Shown piece after piece: positions 8,457 through 17,380 of a DNA stretch of 64,000 nucleotides (the first letter of the stretch is position 1; each line of letters opens with the position of its first letter). A model generated the notes under the pieces. The model did no database searches, was not told where the DNA came from, and was given only the letters and a program-made list of their open reading frames with translations. This DNA is from Streptomyces sp. RB17 (GTDB taxonomy: Bacteria; Actinomycetota; Actinomycetes; Streptomycetales; Streptomycetaceae), in NCBI RefSeq assembly GCF_009604455.1, contig NZ_WEGL01000011.1, positions 186,001 to 250,000 of the forward strand, read 5' to 3'. Both the position numbers and the translations under genes were made by a program.

Positions 8457-9113
8457 ATGCGCCTCCTTCTCGTCCGCCACGGCGAGACCCCGTCCAACCT
8501 GCACCACCTGCTGGACACCGAGGTACCGGGCCCCGCGCTGACCCCGCTGGGCGAGGCGCAGGCCGCCGCACTGCCCGAGGCGCTCGCCGGCGAGGACATC
8601 GAGGCCGTCTACGTCTCCACACTGCTGCGCACCCAGCTCACGGCCGCCCCTCTGGCCGCCGCCCGGGGCCTTTGGCCGATCGTCCGCGACGGCATCCGCG
8701 AGGTGTCCGCCGGCGATCTGGAGATGCTGCCCGGCGAGTCCACCGAGGGCCGGGAGTACATGCGCACGATCTTCGCCTGGGCAGCCGGCGACACCGCGCT
8801 GCGCGTCCCCGGCGGGGAGAGCGGCGAGGAGGTCCTGGCCCGGTACGACGCCGTGGTGGCCGAGGCCGCCGCGAGCGGTGCAGGCACGGTCGCCATGGTC
8901 AGCCACGGCGCCGCGATCCGCATGTGGGCCGCCGCCCGCGCCCACAACGTCGACGTCCCCTTCGCCGCCGCCCGCCCACTGAGCAACACCGGCGTCGTCA
9001 CCCTGGAGGGCTCCCCGTCCGACGGCTGGAAGGCCCTGTCCTGGGAGGGCGCCACGGTGGAGCCGGCAGGAGAGGCGGGACCGGCGGGGGAGCCGGTGGA
9101 TACGGCGGGGTAG
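8457..9113 (+). CDS. Histidine phosphatase family protein
   Basis: 218-aa member of the phosphoglycerate-mutase-like histidine phosphatase superfamily. The catalytic motif LLVRHGETPSN is at residues 4-14, the second active-site Arg lies in STLLRTQLTA, and the second catalytic His in VAMVSHGAAIRMW near residue 146. Substrate unknown; many relatives act on small phosphometabolites. ATG at 8457 has GAGGAG upstream. The last ~20 residues (PAGEAGPAGEP) run into a degenerate GC-rich repeat array, so the C-terminus may have been extended by repeat growth. Confidence 0.85.
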   Translation: MRLLLVRHGETPSNLHHLLDTEVPGPALTPLGEAQAAALPEALAGEDIEAVYVSTLLRTQLTAAPLAAARGLWPIVRDGIREVSAGDLEMLPGESTEGREYMRTIFAWAAGDTALRVPGGESGEEVLARYDAVVAEAAASGAGTVAMVSHGAAIRMWAAARAHNVDVPFAAARPLSNTGVVTLEGSPSDGWKALSWEGATVEPAGEAGPAGEPVDTAG

Positions 9114-9119
9114 CGGGGA

Positions 9120-9358
9120 GTGGGACGGTGGGGGAGCCGTTCGGGTGTGGCTGGGTGGTGGAGCCGAGGGAGCCGTTCGGATGTGGCTGGCCAGAGGGGC
9201 GGTGGAGGACGGGCCGGTCGGTCATGGCTGGGTAGTGGGGCGGGAGCGGGTGCCGCTCGGACGTGGCTGCGTGGTGGGGCGGAGCGCGGGCCGTTCGGGC
9301 CTGGCCGGCTGGTCCTGGCCGGCCAGTGGGGGAGCGGTTCGGACATGGCGGGGTAGGG
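9120..9358. repeat. Degenerate 36-44-bp tandem repeat, intergenic
   Basis: Six imperfect units, each recognisable by a core like gccgttcggatgtggctgg, with tcgg anchors near 9141, 9177, 9218, 9257, 9295 and 9339. It begins at the stop codon of the histidine phosphatase. Frames are open on both strands only because of base composition; no start with a convincing ribosome site or known domain was found. Confidence 0.7.
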
Positions 9359-9479
9359 GGCGGTGAGGAGCCGTCCGGAAAGGGTGGATGCGGGCAGCCG
9401 CGCGCGCCCGGGAGCGGCGCACGTGGCGGAGTCCCGCGGCGCGGGACATGGGCGTGGCGCCCCGGCCGCGCGGCGTCCC

Positions 9480-9660
9480 CCTCCGATGGCCACACGGTGT
9501 GCCCGTCCGGCAGGCGCGCGGTACGCCCGTTCGCCAGCCGCACGGCCCCGTCCCGCCGGCGCGCGGTCTCCCTGTCCGGCAAGCACACGGTGTGCCCGTC
9601 CCGCCGGCGCGCACTCGCTCCGTCCGGCAAGCTCGCGGTGTTCCCGGCCGGCCGGCTCAG
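9480..9660. repeat. 24-bp tandem repeat, intergenic
   Basis: Seven units around the core cccgtccggcaagcacacgg, with gtccgg/gtcccg anchors at 9505, 9529, 9550, 9574, 9598 and 9622; five spacings are 24 bp and one is 21. The array fills most of the gap before the ABC-F gene. Together with the preceding array, the 605 bases between 9114 and 9718 contain no gene I can support. Confidence 0.75.
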
Positions 9661-9718
9661 TGGCCTCGTCCGATAAGCGTTTGCCGTCGTCGCCGGACGC
9701 CCCGCAGAATGCCTCCCC

Positions 9719-11338
9719 ATGGGACATCTGGAAGCCGCGCACCTCGAGTACCACCTCCCCGACGGGAGGACCCTGCTCGGGGACGTGTCCTTCCGGGTCG
9801 GGGAAGGCGCCGCCGTCGCCCTGGTCGGCCCGAACGGCGCCGGCAAGACGACCCTGCTCCGGCTGGTCTCCGGCGAGCTGAAGCCGCACGGCGGCACCGT
9901 CACCGTCAGCGGCGGCCTCGGCGTGATGCGCCAGTTCGTGGGCTCCGTACGGGACGAGACGACCGTACGCGACCTGCTCGTGTCCGTCGCCCCGCCCCGC
10001 ATCCGCGAAGCGGCCAAGGCGGTCGACGAGGCCGAGCACACCATCATGACCGTCGACGACGAGGCCGCCCAGCTGGCCTACGCGCAGGCCCTCGCCGACT
10101 GGGCCGAGGCGCGCGGCTACGAGGCCGAGACCCTGTGGGACATGTGCACCACCGCTGCCCTCGGCATGCCCTACGAGCGTGCCCAGTGGCGCCGGCTGCG
10201 CACCCTCTCCGGCGGCGAGCAGAAACGCCTCGTGCTGGAGGCGCTGCTGCGCGGCACCGACGAGGTGCTGCTGCTGGACGAGCCGGACAACTACCTCGAC
10301 GTACCCGGCAAGCGCTGGCTGGAGGAACAGCTGCGGGAGACCCGCAAGACGGTCCTGTTCGTCTCCCACGACCGCGAACTCCTCGCCCGCGCCGCCGAGA
10401 AGATCGTCTCCGTGGAGCCGGGCCCGGCCGGCGCCGACGCCTGGGTGCACGGCGGCGGCTTCGCCACCTACCACCAGGCCCGCCGCGAACGCTTCGCCCG
10501 TTTCGAGGAGTTGCGCCGCCGCTGGGACGAGAAGCACGCCCAGTTGAAGAAGCTGGTGCTGAACCTCCGTCAGGCCGCCGCCGTCAGCCACGAGATGGCC
10601 TCCCGGTACGCGGCCGCCCAGACCCGCCTGCGCAAGTTCGAGGAGGCCGGCCCGCCGCCGGAGCCGCCGCGCGAGCAGGACATCACCATGCGCCTGAAGG
10701 GCGGCCGCACCGGCGTGCGGGCCGTCACCTGCAAGGGACTTGAACTCACCGGCCTCATGCGGCCGTTCGACCTGGAGGTCTTCTACGGCGAACGGGTCGC
10801 CGTCCTCGGCTCCAACGGCTCGGGCAAGTCGCACTTCCTGCGCCTGCTCGCCGGCGAGGACGTCGCCCACACCGGGGCGTGGAAGCTCGGCGCACGCGTC
10901 GTCCCCGGCCACTTCGCGCAGACCCACGCGCACCCCGAACTGGAAGGCCGTACCCTCCTCGACATCCTGTGGAAGGAGCACTCCCAGGACCGCGGCGCCG
11001 CCATGTCTCGGCTGCGCCGCTACGAGCTGACCCAGCAGGCCGAGCAGGCCTTCGACCGGCTCTCCGGCGGCCAGCAGGCCCGCTTCCAGATCCTGCTGCT
11101 GGAGCTGGCGGGCGCGACCGCGCTGCTGCTGGACGAGCCGACCGACAACCTCGACCTGGAGTCGGCCGAGGCCCTGCAGGAGGGCCTGGAGGCCTTCGAG
11201 GGCACGGTCCTCGCGGTCACCCACGACCGCTGGTTCGCCCGCTCCTTCGACCGCTACCTGGTCTTCGGCGCCGACGGACGCGTCCGGGAGACACCGGAAC
11301 CGGTGTGGGACGAGCGCCGTGTGGAGCGCGTCCGCTAG
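9719..11338 (+). CDS. ABC-F family ATP-binding protein
   Basis: 539-aa soluble twin-ATPase protein without membrane domains, the ABC-F layout of ribosome-associated translation factors and antibiotic-protection proteins. First cassette: Walker A GPNGAGKTT near residue 38, signature LSGGEQKR, Walker B VLLLDEPDNYLD, switch SHDREL. A ~80-residue charged linker follows, then the second cassette with GSNGSGKSH, LSGGQQAR, ALLLDEPTDNLD and THDRWF. Both sites look active. Sequence alone does not separate a housekeeping translation factor from a resistance protein; no antibiotic biosynthesis genes are adjacent. Confidence 0.9.
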   Translation: MGHLEAAHLEYHLPDGRTLLGDVSFRVGEGAAVALVGPNGAGKTTLLRLVSGELKPHGGTVTVSGGLGVMRQFVGSVRDETTVRDLLVSVAPPRIREAAKAVDEAEHTIMTVDDEAAQLAYAQALADWAEARGYEAETLWDMCTTAALGMPYERAQWRRLRTLSGGEQKRLVLEALLRGTDEVLLLDEPDNYLDVPGKRWLEEQLRETRKTVLFVSHDRELLARAAEKIVSVEPGPAGADAWVHGGGFATYHQARRERFARFEELRRRWDEKHAQLKKLVLNLRQAAAVSHEMASRYAAAQTRLRKFEEAGPPPEPPREQDITMRLKGGRTGVRAVTCKGLELTGLMRPFDLEVFYGERVAVLGSNGSGKSHFLRLLAGEDVAHTGAWKLGARVVPGHFAQTHAHPELEGRTLLDILWKEHSQDRGAAMSRLRRYELTQQAEQAFDRLSGGQQARFQILLLELAGATALLLDEPTDNLDLESAEALQEGLEAFEGTVLAVTHDRWFARSFDRYLVFGADGRVRETPEPVWDERRVERVR

Positions 11339-11459
11339 GGAGGCGGATGATCGCGTCTCGCCGTCGGGGGGCGGGTCGTCCTGCGTGTGCTGGTTCGTCG
11401 TGGCTGGTCGCGCCCACGCGGCGGAGCCGCATATCGACACAGCCCGCGTCCCTTCCGGG

Positions 11460-12504
11460 TCACCTCCAGCGCAGCAGTGCCCCCAGGCCGCCCGACGCGA
11501 TCTCCTCGCCGGTGTCCTGGAGGACCGGGGTCAGGGACACCACCGGTGCGTTCGTCACCACGGCCGCCCGTACCAGCGCGTCGTCGGCCCCGGAGGGCCA
11601 CGCCTGCCGTTCGCCGATGTTCTTCAGCTCCGTACGGCGGGCCGCCAGCTGGTCCGGGTCCTCGCCGATCCACACCTCGCGGTGTGTGCCGGGCGCGCCG
11701 GGGCGGATCAGCAGCTCGGCCAGCCGGTGCTCGCGCGCCGCCTCGATCAGCTGCGGCACCCCTCGACGGCCGCCGCCCGCTTCTCCTCGTCCGGCGTCCG
11801 TGCCGAGCAGAACCGGTCCACCTCCGCCAGGATCCGCTGCCGTACGTGCTCGGCGCGTATCTCCTCCACTTCCCGCGGCAGCAGCTCGCTGTCCTTGCCG
11901 CGGGACGTCTCCACAGCGCGGTCCTGCAGGGCCTTGGGCAGCTGCTCGCGCACCGACCTGCGCTCGCGGTCGTCCCCCGCACAGGATCAGCAGGTCGGCG
12001 CCGGTCTCCTCCTGGCACGCGGCCGGCGCTCGGGCGACCTCACGCGCATTGTGCTCCCAGGTGATCCTCCACCTTCGGCTGGAAGTGCCGCTCGGACCAG
12101 TCGGAGGCGTTCGATGCGGGCTCCGGTCCGGTCGATGTGGGCCACCAGCGACAGCGGGTCCTCACCGGCGAGGTCCAGCAGCGGCGTCACATGCGGCAGC
12201 GCACCCCAGTACGCCTCGCCGTCCTGGGGCCCCGCGTCAGCGGCACCTCCAGGACCACCTCGCCGTCCTGGGCGAACACGGCCCGGCCGTAGGGCTCGGG
12301 CGCGTGCCGCAGCGCCTCCAGGGCGTCGTGCACTGCCCGGCAGGTGGGCTCGTCCGCCCCCTGCCGGGCCAGTTCCCGGGTGATCGCTTCCGCGCTCGGA
12401 TGACGCCGCTGCTGCTGGTCCTCCGTGTGCAAGGAGGTGTCGATGTATGCGGAGGCCCAGGATCCCGGATGTTCGTACAGTGGATTCAGGAACGCGAGCG
12501 GCAT
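11460..12504 (-). pseudogene. Rv2629-type eRF1-fold (baeRF) protein, broken by several frameshifts
   Basis: Pieces in different frames spell one ~370-residue protein of the Rv2629/baeRF family, archaeal-eRF1-like proteins linked to ribosomes and stress. In order: MPLAFLNPLYEHPGSWASAY from ATG 12504 (GGAGG upstream), GALPHVTPLLDLAGEDPLSL near 12180, SERHFQPKVE near 12090, ETGADLLILCG near 12000, REQLPKALQDRAVETSRGKD near 11950, and PQLIEAAREHRLAELLIRPG to the stop at 11460, ending in the typical GGLGALLRW. At least five frame changes (near 12235, 12105, 12065, 11970 and 11762) separate them; some are single-base gains or losses in G runs. Genuine decay is likely, though poor sequence quality over this 1 kb could mimic it. 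Confidence 0.8.
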
Positions 12505-12596
12505 GGATTCCTCCCCGAAACTCCTCGGGGCAGTGCCTGCCGGGCGGGTACCCGGACCGGGACCGAAGGACACGGACACGACGAGCGGGGCACCAC

Positions 12597-12854
12597 ATGA
12601 CCGGAGTCGACCCCAGCCGACTGGACGACCAGCAGCTCATGAAGGAGCTGGAGACGATCCACCGCACGCGCCACGACACCCTCCTGTACGGCTCGAACGA
12701 CGCGCTGCGGACCCACAACGAGCGCATGGCGCAGCTGGAGGGCGAGTATCTGCGCCGCAACCCGCGCCGTCTGGTCAGTGCGGGCCGCACCCGTGAGGGC
12801 GCCCGGGAACGCACGTGCGGCGAGGCGGCGACTCCGGAGGCGTCCGGCACCTGA
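12597..12854 (+). CDS. DUF6158 family small protein
   Basis: 85-aa soluble protein; the core RLDDQQLMKELETIHRTRHD continues into a helix ending MAQLEGEYLRRNPRR and matches the DUF6158 pattern of small actinobacterial proteins of unknown role. The ATG at 12597 is preferred over the open upstream extension because that extension lies opposite the 5' part of the broken baeRF gene and reads as low complexity. Two hairpins follow the stop. It neighbours stress-type genes (DJ-1, DUF2795), but no function can be assigned. Confidence 0.75.
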   Translation: MTGVDPSRLDDQQLMKELETIHRTRHDTLLYGSNDALRTHNERMAQLEGEYLRRNPRRLVSAGRTREGARERTCGEAATPEASGT

Positions 12855-12858
12855 GCGG

Positions 12859-12888
12859 CCGTGTGCCGACCCAGGGGCCGGCACACGG
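12859..12888. terminator. Bidirectional terminator hairpin
   Basis: CCGTGTGCCG pairs with CGGCACACGG across a ten-base loop, between the convergent DUF6158 and DJ-1 genes. A second GC hairpin follows at about 12891-12915. No T tract, which is normal for streptomycete terminators. Confidence 0.65.
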
Positions 12889-12948
12889 AAGGGCCGACCC
12901 GTACGGGGCCGGCCCTCACGGTCGGGCGCCTCACGGTCGGGCGCCGGC

Positions 12949-13491
12949 TCAGCCGACCTCGCCTGCGAACACGTGCAGGAACGCGTCGCAGAACGCCTTC
13001 AGATCGTCCGGCTTGCGGCTGGTCACCAGCTGGTTGGAGCCGTGGTCACAGATCTTGACCTGCTCGTCCACCCAGGTACCGCCCGCGTTGCGGATGTCCG
13101 TCCGCAGACTCGGCCAGGACGTCAGCACCCGGCCCCGTACGACGTCCGCCTCCACCAGCGTCCACGGCGCGTGGCAGATCGCGGCGACCGGGCGGCCCTG
13201 GTCGAAGAAGTCCTTCACGAACGCCACGGCCTTGTCGTCCATCCGCAGAAAGTCCGGATTGGCCACCCCACCGGGCAGTACGAGACCCCCGAACGACCCC
13301 GCCGACGACTCGCCCACCACCTCGTCCACGTCGAACGTGTCCGCCTTGTCCAGATGGTCGAACGCCTGGATCTTCCCCGGCTTCGTGGACACCAGCACCG
13401 GCTGGTGCCCGGCGTCGGAGGCCGCCTTCCACGGCTCGGTCAGCTCGACCTGCTCCACACCCTGGGGCGCCGCGAGAAACGCGATGCGCAT
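12949..13491 (-). CDS. DJ-1/PfpI family type 1 glutamine amidotransferase-like protein
   Basis: 180-aa PfpI-type protein. The nucleophile elbow AICHAPW near residue 104 carries the conserved Cys and His; the acidic partner is in the GGLVLPGGVANPDFLR segment near residue 68. Members act as deglycases, peptidases or stress chaperones; the exact reaction is not predictable. ATG at 13491 has AAGGAG upstream. The DUF2795 gene lies 68 bp upstream on the same strand, and both fit a stress-response neighbourhood. Confidence 0.87.
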   Translation of the reverse strand: MRIAFLAAPQGVEQVELTEPWKAASDAGHQPVLVSTKPGKIQAFDHLDKADTFDVDEVVGESSAGSFGGLVLPGGVANPDFLRMDDKAVAFVKDFFDQGRPVAAICHAPWTLVEADVVRGRVLTSWPSLRTDIRNAGGTWVDEQVKICDHGSNQLVTSRKPDDLKAFCDAFLHVFAGEVG

Positions 13492-13559
13492 GACGCCTCA
13501 CTCTCCTTCCGTGTTCTCCTCGCCGGCACCCCGCACCACATCGGTCGCCGGGCCCCGCC

Positions 13560-13937
13560 TCATGCGCCGCCCGCCAGCGCCTCGGCCAGCTGCTGCACGT
13601 TCTCGTAGCGCGCCGAGTGGGGAAGCCCGGCCACCGCGTCGACCACTGCGGCCGGCGCGTTCTGCCGGCGCAGCATCCGGGCCAGGTCACGGGCGGTCGC
13701 CGGGAAGGAGCCGCGGTTCAGGGTGCGGGTCAGCTCCGACCGCACCCGCTCCAGCGACGCCGGGGAGCCGAGGCCGCCCACGGGCCCGCTCCACACCTCC
13801 GGGTCGTCGTCCGCGGCCGGCTCCGGATCGTGCCACTCCTCCACCCGAGTCGGGTGGCCGGACCGCAGCAGACCCTTCAGCTCGTGTTTCATCTCGTCGT
13901 CCCGGTGGACGTTCAGCCGGTCACTGCCTCGCTGCAT
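13560..13937 (-). CDS. DUF2795 domain protein
   Basis: 125-aa protein. The C-terminal ~65 residues, from FPATARDLARMLRRQNAP to YENVQQLAEALAGG, match the DUF2795 helical domain. The N-terminal half is polar, with HELKGLLRSGHPTRVEEW. Start ATG at 13937 has GGAGG seven bases upstream; an earlier in-frame start would overlap that site. It lies 18 bp downstream of the PoxB-like gene on the same strand, so they are probably co-transcribed. Function unknown. Confidence 0.78.
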   Translation of the reverse strand: MQRGSDRLNVHRDDEMKHELKGLLRSGHPTRVEEWHDPEPAADDDPEVWSGPVGGLGSPASLERVRSELTRTLNRGSFPATARDLARMLRRQNAPAAVVDAVAGLPHSARYENVQQLAEALAGGA

Positions 13938-13955
13938 GTCAACCTCCACAGGGGG

Positions 13956-15752
13956 CTAGCCCTTGTCCCTGCCGGGCAGGAACTCCTGCACCTTCGCCTT
14001 GAAGCCCTGCTTGAGCACCGACCCTCGGTCGGCATCACCCTTCAGGATCGACGCCGCTGTCGACTCCATCTGCTCCCAGGTCGCGTGCGGCGGGATCGGC
14101 GGTACGGCGGGATCGGTGAGGAACTCGATCACGCACGGTCCGTCGGCCTCCAGCGCCGCCCGCCACCCCGCCTCCACGTCCTCCGGCTTCTCCACCCGGA
14201 CGCCGGTCAGCCCCAGCGAGCGGGCGAACGCCGCGTACTGCACGTCAGGGATCTGCTGGGACGGGAGGAAGGACGGCGCACCTTCCATGGCGCGCATCTC
14301 CCAGGTCACCTGGTTCAGGTCCTGGTTGTTCCACACGCCCACCACCAGCCGCGGATCCGACCAGCGGTCCCGGTACTTCGCCGCAGTGATCATCTCCGCC
14401 AGGCCGTTCATCTGCATCGCACCATCGCCGACCAGCGCGAACACCGGCCGGTCCGGGTGCGCGAACTTCGCGCCGATCGCGTACGGCACACCCGGACCCA
14501 TCGTCGCCAGCGTCCCGGACAGCGAACCGCGCATGCCCGGACGCATCGTGATGTGCCGCGCGTACCAGTTGGCGACCGAACCGGAGTCGGAGGTCAGGAT
14601 CGCGTTCTCCGGCAGCAGCGGATCCAGCGCCCGGGCCACGTACTCGGGATTGATCGGATCGGCCGACAGACCGGCCCGCCGCTCCATCGTCTCGTGCCAG
14701 CGCCGTACGTTCGCGCACACCGTGTCGTGCCATTCGCGCCCGCCCCGGTCGCCGGCCAGCAGCGGGATCAGCCGGCGCAGCGTCGCCTTCGCGTCGCCGA
14801 CGAGGTTCACCTCGTAGGGGAAGCGCATCCCGATCATGTGCGGGTCGATGTCGATCTGCACGCCCCGCGCCTTGCCGAAGTCCGGCATGAACTGGGTGTA
14901 CGGGAACGACGACCCGATCGTCAGCAGCGTGTCGCAGTCCCGCATCAGCTCGTACGACGGCCGGCTTCCCAGCAGCCCGATCGGTCCGGTGACGTAGGGC
15001 AGTTCGTCACTGAGGACGTCCTTGCCGAGCAGCGCCTTCGCCACGCCCGCGCCGAGCAGCTCGGCGATCTCCTGCACCTCCGCGACCGCACCGGCCGCGC
15101 CCTGGCCCACCAGGATCGCCACCTTGTCGCCCTCGTTCAGCACGTCCGCCGCCCGGCGCAGGGCATCGTCCGTGGGGGTCATGGTGACGTCGCTCATGCC
15201 GAGGCTGGAGGGCACCATCTTGAACTCGTGCGTCGGCGGCGAGTAGTCCAGTTCCTGAACATCGGCGGGGATGATCAGAGCGGTGCAGGTGCGCCGGGCG
15301 TACGCGGTGCGGACCGCGCGGTCCAGCACGTTCGGCAGCTGCTCGGGCACCGTCACCGTCTCCACGAAGTCCGAGGCGACGTCCTTGTACAGCGTGTGCA
15401 GATCGACTTCCTGCTGGTAGGAACCGCCCATCGCGGTCCGGTTGGTCTGGCCGACGATCGCCAGCACCGGCACATGGTCGAGCTTGGCGTCGTACAGGCC
15501 GTTGAGCAGATGGATGGCGCCCGGTCCCGACGTCGCCGCGCACACCCCGATGCGGCCGCTGAACTTCGCGTATCCGACCGCCTCGAACGCGGACATCTCC
15601 TCGTGCCGGGACTGGATGAACCGCGGCTGGTCCTCGGCCCGGCCCCACGCGGCGAGCAGGCCGTTGATGCCGTCGCCCGGATAACCGAAGACCTGGTCCA
15701 CACCCCAGGCCCGCAGGCGCTCGAGGATGTGGTCGGAGACCTTGGTGCTCAT
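13956..15752 (-). CDS. PoxB-like thiamine-diphosphate enzyme (pyruvate oxidase/dehydrogenase type)
   Basis: 598-aa TPP-dependent enzyme of the pyruvate oxidase/acetolactate synthase superfamily. The N-terminal pyrimidine domain has VFGYPGDGINGLLAAW and the catalytic Glu in SRHEEMSAFEAVGYA near residue 50; a central FAD/nucleotide-type domain follows; the C-terminal TPP domain has the Mg motif ALVGDGAMQMNGLAEM near residue 437. The arrangement fits pyruvate:quinone oxidoreductase, which makes acetate at the membrane, but 2-hydroxyacyl lyases share it. ATG at 15752 has GGAGG eight bases upstream. The long upstream open frame is low-complexity antisense of the surface-protein gene. Confidence 0.85.
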   Translation of the reverse strand: MSTKVSDHILERLRAWGVDQVFGYPGDGINGLLAAWGRAEDQPRFIQSRHEEMSAFEAVGYAKFSGRIGVCAATSGPGAIHLLNGLYDAKLDHVPVLAIVGQTNRTAMGGSYQQEVDLHTLYKDVASDFVETVTVPEQLPNVLDRAVRTAYARRTCTALIIPADVQELDYSPPTHEFKMVPSSLGMSDVTMTPTDDALRRAADVLNEGDKVAILVGQGAAGAVAEVQEIAELLGAGVAKALLGKDVLSDELPYVTGPIGLLGSRPSYELMRDCDTLLTIGSSFPYTQFMPDFGKARGVQIDIDPHMIGMRFPYEVNLVGDAKATLRRLIPLLAGDRGGREWHDTVCANVRRWHETMERRAGLSADPINPEYVARALDPLLPENAILTSDSGSVANWYARHITMRPGMRGSLSGTLATMGPGVPYAIGAKFAHPDRPVFALVGDGAMQMNGLAEMITAAKYRDRWSDPRLVVGVWNNQDLNQVTWEMRAMEGAPSFLPSQQIPDVQYAAFARSLGLTGVRVEKPEDVEAGWRAALEADGPCVIEFLTDPAVPPIPPHATWEQMESTAASILKGDADRGSVLKQGFKAKVQEFLPGRDKG

Positions 15753-16196
15753 GAAGGGACCTCCCCGGTGGGGTACGGAGCGGACGATCCGGTCAGCACA
15801 TACCGAGTCACCTGCACCGAGGACGGAAAACCTCCCTGAAGCGGGGAGGCGTGAGCCTTGGGTGGGTGGCGTGGGGGTGGGGTGGGGGAACGGGTGGTCA
15901 GGCGGGTGGCGGTGTGGGGCGCGGCGCGGGTGGTGGGGCGTGGTGTGCCGTAACCGGCACCGCTGTTTGTCACCCGGCCGGGCGTGGCTGTCCCGCGAAT
16001 GGGGTCCGGCCGCGCGCGCCGCGGCGCCTTGCGGGCTGTCATGGCAGCGAGGGCACGCCGCGTGCCCCGTAGCCGTGACGCCGTAGGGACAGCGCTCCCG
16101 CACCACCGCCGTACCGGGGCCGACGTCCTGCCGTACCGGCGTCCGGCGCACCACGACCGCCGACCGATCCGCCGTGCCCGCCGAGGAGCCCGTCCC
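15753..16196. other. Intergenic region with a hairpin, no gene
   Basis: 444 bases between the divergent PoxB-like and surface-protein genes. The only clear structure is CCTCCC (15831-15836) pairing with GGGAGG (15844-15849); read on the minus strand it is followed by TTTTCC, like an intrinsic terminator or attenuator about 80 bases before the PoxB-like start. The remainder is G-rich with no supported promoter or reading frame. Confidence 0.45.
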
Positions 16197-17114
16197 ATGC
16201 GCCGCACCGCCCGTGCCCTGTCCGTCGCCTTTCTCGCCGGTGCCGCGCTCGCCCTGGCCGGGCCCGCGGCCTCCGCCGCCGATCCGGATCCCGGCATCCC
16301 GTTCCCGACCCGCACCGCCGCTGTGACGGTCGTCCCCGACCCGTGCGCCGCACCGCAGCAGTGCGGCGACTCCTACGCCGCCCCCGTCGCTCCCACCGCC
16401 CCCCTTGCTCCCGTCGCCCCCACCGCCCCCGTCGCTCCTGTCGCTCCCACCGCCCCCATCGCTCCCACAGCCCCCATCGCTCCCACAGCCGCGTGCCGAC
16501 CCGGTGAGCCCTGCCAGGACGCCACCGGCTGCCACAGCCCGGAGTCCTGCCCGGGCTCGGGCGGTGCGGGGTGCAAGCCGGGGGAGGCGTGCCCGAGTGC
16601 GGCGGGTGCGGGGTGCAAGCCGGGGGAGGCGTGTCCGAGTGGGGCGGGTGCGGGGTGCAAGCCGGGGGAGGCGTGTCCGAGTGGGGCGGGTGCCGGGTGC
16701 AAGCCGGGGGAGGTGTGTCCGAGTGGGGCGGGTGCCGGGTGCAAGCCGGGGGAGGCGTGCCCCGACCGGACGACGCCGTGCCGCGAGGTCGGACAGTGCT
16801 CCGGTGGCGGCCGCGACTGCCCCGGCGCAGGGCCCTGCACCGACGACGGCCACCGGTGCACACAGGCCCACGACGAGCCGTGCCTCGCCGGTCACGCCTG
16901 CGGCGCCCCCGACGACCGGCAGTCCCACGACACCGACGGCTGCGCCCCGCCCACCGTGCAGAACGGCGTCGAGGCCGGCGCGGGAGGCAGCTTCACCGAC
17001 TCGGTCCCGGCCCTCGCCTCAGGCGCCGCCCTCATCGCCGCGGCCTGCGGCGGAGCCGGCTACCGGCTCTACGGCCTCCGGCGCGCCGCGGGAGGCCGGT
17101 CCACGGACGTGTGA
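16197..17114 (+). CDS. Secreted, membrane-anchored Cys-repeat surface protein
   Basis: 305-aa exported protein of unknown function. A signal peptide (MRRTARALSVAFLAGAALAL, cleavage near ASAA) is followed by a proline/valine/alanine stretch built on APTAPV repeats, then five copies of a 14-residue unit with core GAGCKPGEACPSGA, then further Cys-rich sequence (CREVGQC, CPGAGPC, CLAGHACG). Near the end, NGVEAGAGGSFTDSVPALA leads into one hydrophobic helix and a short basic tail, a C-terminal layout I have seen in other streptomycete surface proteins. Paired cysteines every 14 residues suggest disulfides or metal binding. GAGGAG precedes the ATG. Confidence 0.72.
   Translation: MRRTARALSVAFLAGAALALAGPAASAADPDPGIPFPTRTAAVTVVPDPCAAPQQCGDSYAAPVAPTAPLAPVAPTAPVAPVAPTAPIAPTAPIAPTAACRPGEPCQDATGCHSPESCPGSGGAGCKPGEACPSAAGAGCKPGEACPSGAGAGCKPGEACPSGAGAGCKPGEVCPSGAGAGCKPGEACPDRTTPCREVGQCSGGGRDCPGAGPCTDDGHRCTQAHDEPCLAGHACGAPDDRQSHDTDGCAPPTVQNGVEAGAGGSFTDSVPALASGAALIAAACGGAGYRLYGLRRAAGGRSTDV
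16563..16772 (+). repeat. 42-bp tandem repeat coding a Cys-containing 14-aa unit
   Basis: Five near-identical units with gtgcaagccgggggaggcgt starting at 16571, 16613, 16655, 16697 and 16739, exactly 42 bp apart. The differences are mostly single bases, implying recent expansion or gene conversion inside the surface-protein gene. Confidence 0.92.
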
Positions 17115-17380
17115 CCGGGCGATGCCCCGTCACCCCCCATGGACCGCCGCCCGACGGGTACACGCCCTCCCGAGAACACCCGGAAGCCGCCCTCGCACCG
17201 ACGGACAGCACGGGCGACGGACGAGACCGACCGCCACGACAAGCCGCAACAACCTCCTTCCACACCACGCACCCGCAACCCACCATCCACACCAGCCCAC
17301 GACGAGACAGTCCGCCCGTCCCGGCCGCCCGGCCGGCCCGGACCGGCGGCACACGGCACCAGGACCGCGCGGAGGCGGAC

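Noticed and set aside
6756..8945. Very long minus-strand reading frame upstream of the methyltransferase
   Set aside because: It is in another frame of the PAP2/DagK and histidine phosphatase genes, low complexity, with no domain; only the part from 6755 down is real.
15823..15849. Shared leader element ACGGAAAACC in the PoxB-like and osmC upstream regions
   Set aside because: The short match (near 15823 and 28763) is in opposite orientation relative to the two genes and followed by different hairpins; too short to claim.
15753..16928. Minus-strand frame continuous with the PoxB-like gene
   Set aside because: Antisense of the repeat-rich surface-protein gene; TPP enzyme homology begins exactly at ATG 15752 with GGAGG upstream.
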